From: Rallus limicola
Taxonomy: Eukaryota > Chordata > Aves > Gruiformes > Rallidae
Length of the DNA: 64,000 nt
Direction: 5' to 3'
NCBI GenBank assembly: GCA_022605955.1
Contig: JAKCOZ010000003.1
Span: 40,884,761 to 40,948,760, forward strand
The stretch's first letter is position 1. The number at the start of each line of letters is the position of its first letter. A program made the translations under genes and the position numbers. Shown piece after piece: positions 59,373 through 64,000 of this stretch. The notes beneath the pieces were generated by a model. The model saw only the letters and a list, made by a program, of their open reading frames with translations. It searched no databases and was not told the DNA's origin.

Positions 59373-61579
59373 CTGCTGTTTTCCACCAGAGTATTAGGGT
59401 AAGAAGGGGGGATGACATGAAAGAATCTGCTTAGTGAAACAGAAGCAACAACAAAGACTGATACTACAGTTGTGAGCAGGTTGTCTGTCTTGTGTTTCTT
59501 CAATGAACGGATGGCCAAATCACAAAGAATAAACTTTGACTCTTAGATAACCACTGTAAAGTTTTGCAGACTGCTTACAAACTAGCTTGGTACCCATGTG
59601 TGAAGCATATCAAGAAAAGTCTTGGAAAAGAAGAATGGCTGTGAGTTTTGTTTGTAAGTTTTAAAATCACACATCCCAAAAGACACAAGGGAACACGTGT
59701 GGGACAAGGCACCGCTACAGTGAAAATTTCCCTCTTTCCTATTTAGTGCTGAAAATACCTTTGTGGTGATAGCAAGTCAAAATTTTTGAAGATGTTAACG
59801 GTTCTTTCTGGAAGTCTCTTTCCCACGACATTTTTTCAATTCCTCTGTTATTATCCCTTCCTACAGACACAACTGTGCTCTGACACAAGTATTGCTTGAG
59901 ACGTATAGGTATTTTAGTACTGGTGCAAGACACTATTTCAGCCTGAGTAACGAAAAGTGGCAGGAACATCTTGTTCTGGTAAGTGTTTTCATGTTGCTTT
60001 CTCACACTACGTTCTACAAAATGGTACTAGCAAGATGAGTAAAACTCTTGCTAGCTAACATGACAGCCCTGCTGCACATGTTGGTTTTATTTGCCCTACA
60101 GGGTGTCTGTTGTGTCCGTTTCACCACTTTGCATTTGCAATATAATGATGGATCAAGAACAGTCCAATAAAATATTAAAAATTCATCTTGGCACATAATT
60201 TAGAGGAGAATGTGCAAGGGTACATCATTGCTGCTTATTGCAGCTTTAATCCATTCTTCTTGAATACAAATACAAATTTACATATTTGTACACACACCAC
60301 ACACATATATATGGATTTAATATGGCTTGTTTGAAGTATCTCTGCTAATCAAATCTCAGTGCCAGCTTGGTAATGTTCTTCATCAATGGGTGAAGAGAGT
60401 AGGATGTGTAAGTAGTAAAGTGGGTACTTTATTGCTATTTTAGAGTCTGCTTCTGTCTGTGGTACTATACTCAAAGAGCTGGACCCTGCCATTGCTTTTC
60501 CAGTTATGACTCACTCTATGCTTCTCTTCAGGCTGGAGTAAAGGAGCCTATCTATGGCTCAAAAAAAATGGGCATTGCTCCAGGCAGCCAGCAGTGCCAA
60601 GGAGTGACACTGACAATAAAGAAAACTCTGCTTGCCCTAACGCCCCACTACCTTACTGCCACATGAGTATAACACACACACATTGGTAGTGTTGTCTGTA
60701 AAAGAGTACTAACATATGTATCACTGGTTGTTGCATGGTTACTTCAAGGGAAAATTATTAGGAGGGATGTGAGTTTTACAGTGAGGCAGGGAGTGCTATC
60801 TGCTGCTGCCCATTCTTAGGCTTCTATTGCTGTTCCAGCAATTGGCCTTTCATTGTTCCACAGTGTCTACCTCAGTTTGCTGCAGCAACCCATTTAAACG
60901 ACCACAAATAAGTTTCTGCAGGACAAAATCATGTTGAAGTGGAAGTTTTCACCTCTAGCACATCTACATGTAAATGCAAAATAAACAACAAGCTGCAGAT
61001 AGGCAAGCTGATATATAAACCTTTGTACACACACAGACACATATTCAATGGAGGGAGAAGGTGAGAGTTGCCTAAATATAACGTGAGTTGTCAATAAAAA
61101 AGAATTTCTGCAACTTGGCTGATAAGGTACCTAGAGAAAGCCATACATAACCCTGGGGTTATTTATTTTCAAACCCTGCCCTGTGCATTTGTTTGCTTGC
61201 CTGCTGCATAACTGCTAGGATGTTGTCAGTTTTGATAGAAGGTGGCACTGCCCAGCCACATGATGTGAGGATCAGGCTGGGCTGCTGGAAGGGTTCCTTC
61301 CTTTTTAAAATTTTCTCCACCAAAAGCCTCCCTTATTTTGAATTAGCCTTGATTTTAGATGTGATATAGACTGTGTTCGGGGATACCTCTTTTAAGTTCT
61401 GGTCCATGTCACAAAGCTGTGCGTGCACTGGGTTTCCTTACAGAATGCATAGGATGATCCACTAGACTGACAACCTGGTTTTGGCTTTTTTTTTTATGCT
61501 AGCCATATCTCCCTAAGTAATTTCCTTCTGTTTGGTCATCCCAGCTATATGCAGAGCTGAAATATATAAATATGCAGAG

Positions 61580-61616
61580 TATATATTAATATATATATAT
61601 ATATATATTTATATGT
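61580..61616. repeat. TA microsatellite
   Basis: A run of TA dinucleotides at about 61588-61611 lies within AT-rich flanks. It is a likely polymorphic simple repeat. Confidence 0.9.
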
Positions 61617-63947
61617 ATCACTGGCAGAGGGAAGGTAACATCAGACAAACATGGAAATGTGAAATGAGGGGTGAAGTAAATTTACATACATGAAATTTTT
61701 TTCTGTATAATATTTGTCCTATGTGGGAAGTCTCTGACATTATCTGGAGAGAATGATTTATTGTCACATTTGTCCATAGAAATGCTTTGTTTGCTTCCCA
61801 GACAGAACCTTGATTTATTAGTGACATAATTGCCAATGGTGCAACATTACCTCATCCTGCACTGTGAGTGGCTTTGGTGCTATAAGATGTAACATGAAAG
61901 ATACATAACAGCAGCACACACCACAGATGGCCTAGTGGGACGTGAGGTGATGTAAATATAACCCACTGAGATTTGTACAGAGGTTCAGATGTGCCAGAAT
62001 TCCATTTGTTTTTTTGAAGGAGGACCTAAACGGAAAGATTGTTGCCAAAGTATGACTTTATCCTATGAGATGGCATTGAAAACCCTAGGGGGAAATTTTT
62101 TATGATATCCTAACAAAATGTCACTACCACTTTGGAGAAAAAAAAATCCATTGTTCTTTTGTTCCTACAGTACTTCAACGATGCTGTCAGTACTGCTCTG
62201 TGTGAGTGTGACTGCGTAGCAAAAGGCATTTGAAGGGTAATCCATTCCTAACCATCTATAAACAATGTGCTTCTCGTGTAATCTTACTCTCATCATGCTT
62301 TTGAGCAAATTCAAAAGACTCTTCTATTCTCTGCTGATAGTCAGAAAGAGCAAGGCAAAACAAGAGTCATTTTGGGGAACTTTTTACTTTTTATTTTTGA
62401 AGTTGGGTTATTACCAATCTAGGGCATGCTGTCCCTAATCTGGACCCTGACACTTAGTGGCTTTTGGGAAAAGACCAAATTTTCTGAAATTGATGACAAT
62501 GTAAGATGTCACTTACCTACCTCTCCTTACCTCAGCACTGCACCCGGGGTGCACATCTGATAACCTCCCAATGCGAATGTGAACACTGTGGCCTGATGGT
62601 ATGATAGTTTACTGATTCTTCTCCTGTGTCAATGTATTTCCTTGAGAAGCAAAACCCTTCCCTTTCTGCTAGACTGACTCTGGTTTGACTATTAAAAATG
62701 TCAATCTTACACTTTGCTTGGGAGTTTCCTGGATGCACAGTGCAAAGGTGCAACCTTTCTAAGACCTAGTGGGTACTGAGGAAACCATGGGATTTGTAAA
62801 TAGCTACACTAGGTTGAGGGAGGCTCACACAATTTGTAGGAAGCCTTGTGGCATTCTGGTTTCACTGGGGTTTTTTTTTTTTTTTGCTTCCACCTGGCAG
62901 CATCACAAATAGCAAGTTGAAGAACATTTCACAGTGTGCTTTGGATTCTTGTAGCCAGGATTCTTCTGAACTGAACGTGGGAGGGAGGGGAGGAAGATGG
63001 AGAAACTCAGCCATCTGCCAGCATTTTTTAAGTCAATTTGAGAAGGGACTTTTTTATTCTATGGGCTTTTGGGAAAGTTTCCCTGACAGCACATTTCACA
63101 GAAGACTCTTTCTGACAGGGCAACAGGGACTGCTATTTGGTGACACATCTAGGCAAGCAGATTTTTCTGTGTAGAATTGAAGTTCACTGCAGGGCTATGA
63201 GCAGTCCAAGGAAGTAGTAAAGCAGAGGAAAAAAAAAAGCTTGGACATACCCTGTTGTGACTGTAACCCTAAAGTGCATCTTCAGCTGGTGCTTCCTCTC
63301 TGACAACATCCATTGCCACTAAACGGGGATCTGAAAAACCATGGACAGATTTTCTGATGCCTACACTGAAAATAATTGAGAGATGCAAAAAAAGAGACAT
63401 GTTACAATTTCTCCTTACTGATTATGAAGATAACCAAGCAGTTACTTCCCTTGTTTTGCAAAGACTTTTTAGCTGTTTTCATTTTTTTCCCCAATGGAAG
63501 AGTAAGTTTTGGTTGTTTTTTCCATCACCTCAAAAAACCATAACATAGGTAGCGGAATTATCTCCATATATGTTGCACTTATGAGGTGAAGGTCAACCCA
63601 GACTGCAGCATTACTGCTGCACTGGTAGCAGTGAGACAAGTAGGACACAAAAACCAGACCTCCTCTATTTTCCCACTGATGAAAAAACATAAATGAAGCA
63701 CAGTCCCTTGTAATGCATCATGCATGGGCAGGAAAAGCAGACTTTGTGAACTTTCTGTTGTCAGTTGTTAACACCAAAAATATTGTTTATTGTCAAGAAG
63801 GAAGCTCACCTTATGTATTAGTAGAGCTAGGAATCTATTGTTAGATTAACTGAAATATTAAGACACTATTCAGTACTGATCCAGCTCTAATATTGTTACA
63901 AAAATGAAGGAATAAGAATGCAGCTAAAATACTTCTTTGGAATTTTA

Positions 63948-64000
63948 ACACACACACACACACACACGGACAGACATGGACAGACAGACAGACAGACATA
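63948..64000. repeat. CA then ACAG microsatellite at right edge
   Basis: About ten CA units (63948-63967) are followed by imperfect GACA/ACAG tetranucleotide repeats to the end of the window. The array may continue beyond it. Confidence 0.92.

Larger units (their letters stand above)
58824..63940. other. 5.1-kb non-coding stretch
   Basis: No exon, LTR or CR1 piece that I can support. It holds a 27-bp tandem duplication at 59319-59372, CA/TA-rich tracts near 60285-60312 and 61020-61040, and a TA microsatellite at 61580-61616. Open frames are short. Confidence 0.4.

Noticed and set aside
1..64000. CRISPR arrays, tRNA or rRNA genes, bacterial operons
   Set aside because: No regularly spaced repeats, no cloverleaf sequence that I recognise, and repeat content that is clearly avian.

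Overview
This window looks like ordinary nuclear DNA from a bird, probably a neoavian species. It has 3' fragments of CR1 LINEs ending in the typical ATTCTATG-type tail, many short avian ERV LTRs with TGT..TGG/CCA..ACA ends, AT-rich non-coding DNA, and one CpG island in 64 kb. No operon-like or prokaryotic structure is present. I could not recognise any intact host protein-coding exon. Apart from remnants of mobile elements, the open frames are about as long as chance gives in this much sequence.

Layout. 1-5.0 kb: AT-rich non-coding DNA, perhaps a 3'UTR or intron at the left edge. 5.07-5.29 kb: a ~220-bp segment repeated in inverted orientation at 42.73-42.95 kb. 7.4-10.84 kb: a 5'-truncated endogenous retrovirus with a broken envelope gene (one stop, about four frameshifts), a polypurine tract and a 3' LTR. 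A younger solo LTR (copy A) sits inside that 3' LTR with a perfect 5-bp target duplication. 10.84-16.6 kb: LTR cluster with a minus-strand LTR fragment (I), copy B on the plus strand and copy D on the minus strand with a perfect target duplication. 17.56-18.13 kb: CpG island, the best candidate host promoter. 18.8-20.1 kb: LTR fragment G followed by an internally deleted CR1. 27.2-27.9 kb: CR1. 33.8-36.7 kb: minus-strand LTR E, a short CR1 piece, and a decayed pol gene (protease, RT scraps, start of RNase H). 42.7-44.7 kb: the second copy of the 220-bp repeat, a fold-back LTR structure, a minus-strand CR1 and LTR copy C. 47.0-48.05 kb: CR1 piece and the 5' end of a minus-strand provirus (LTR, primer binding site, leader/gag-proximal open frame). 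54.8-55.2 kb: LTR fragment J and a CR1 tail. 57.0-58.8 kb: LTR H split by a CR1 insertion. The last 60 bp are CA and ACAG microsatellites.

The elements record a relative history: copy A is younger than the envelope-bearing ERV, and the CR1 in H is younger than H. The A-D, E/F/J and G/H/I/K LTR groups share similar ends, and several share an AGTAAACTnTCCTTATCC block. The most notable items are the unusual envelope gene with an open U3 frame beside it, the provirus with a lysine-type primer binding site and a 166-codon open frame, the 220-bp inverted duplicate, the fold-back LTR, and the CpG island with a good splice donor on its minus-strand side. Coordinates of LTR fragments without target duplications are approximate.
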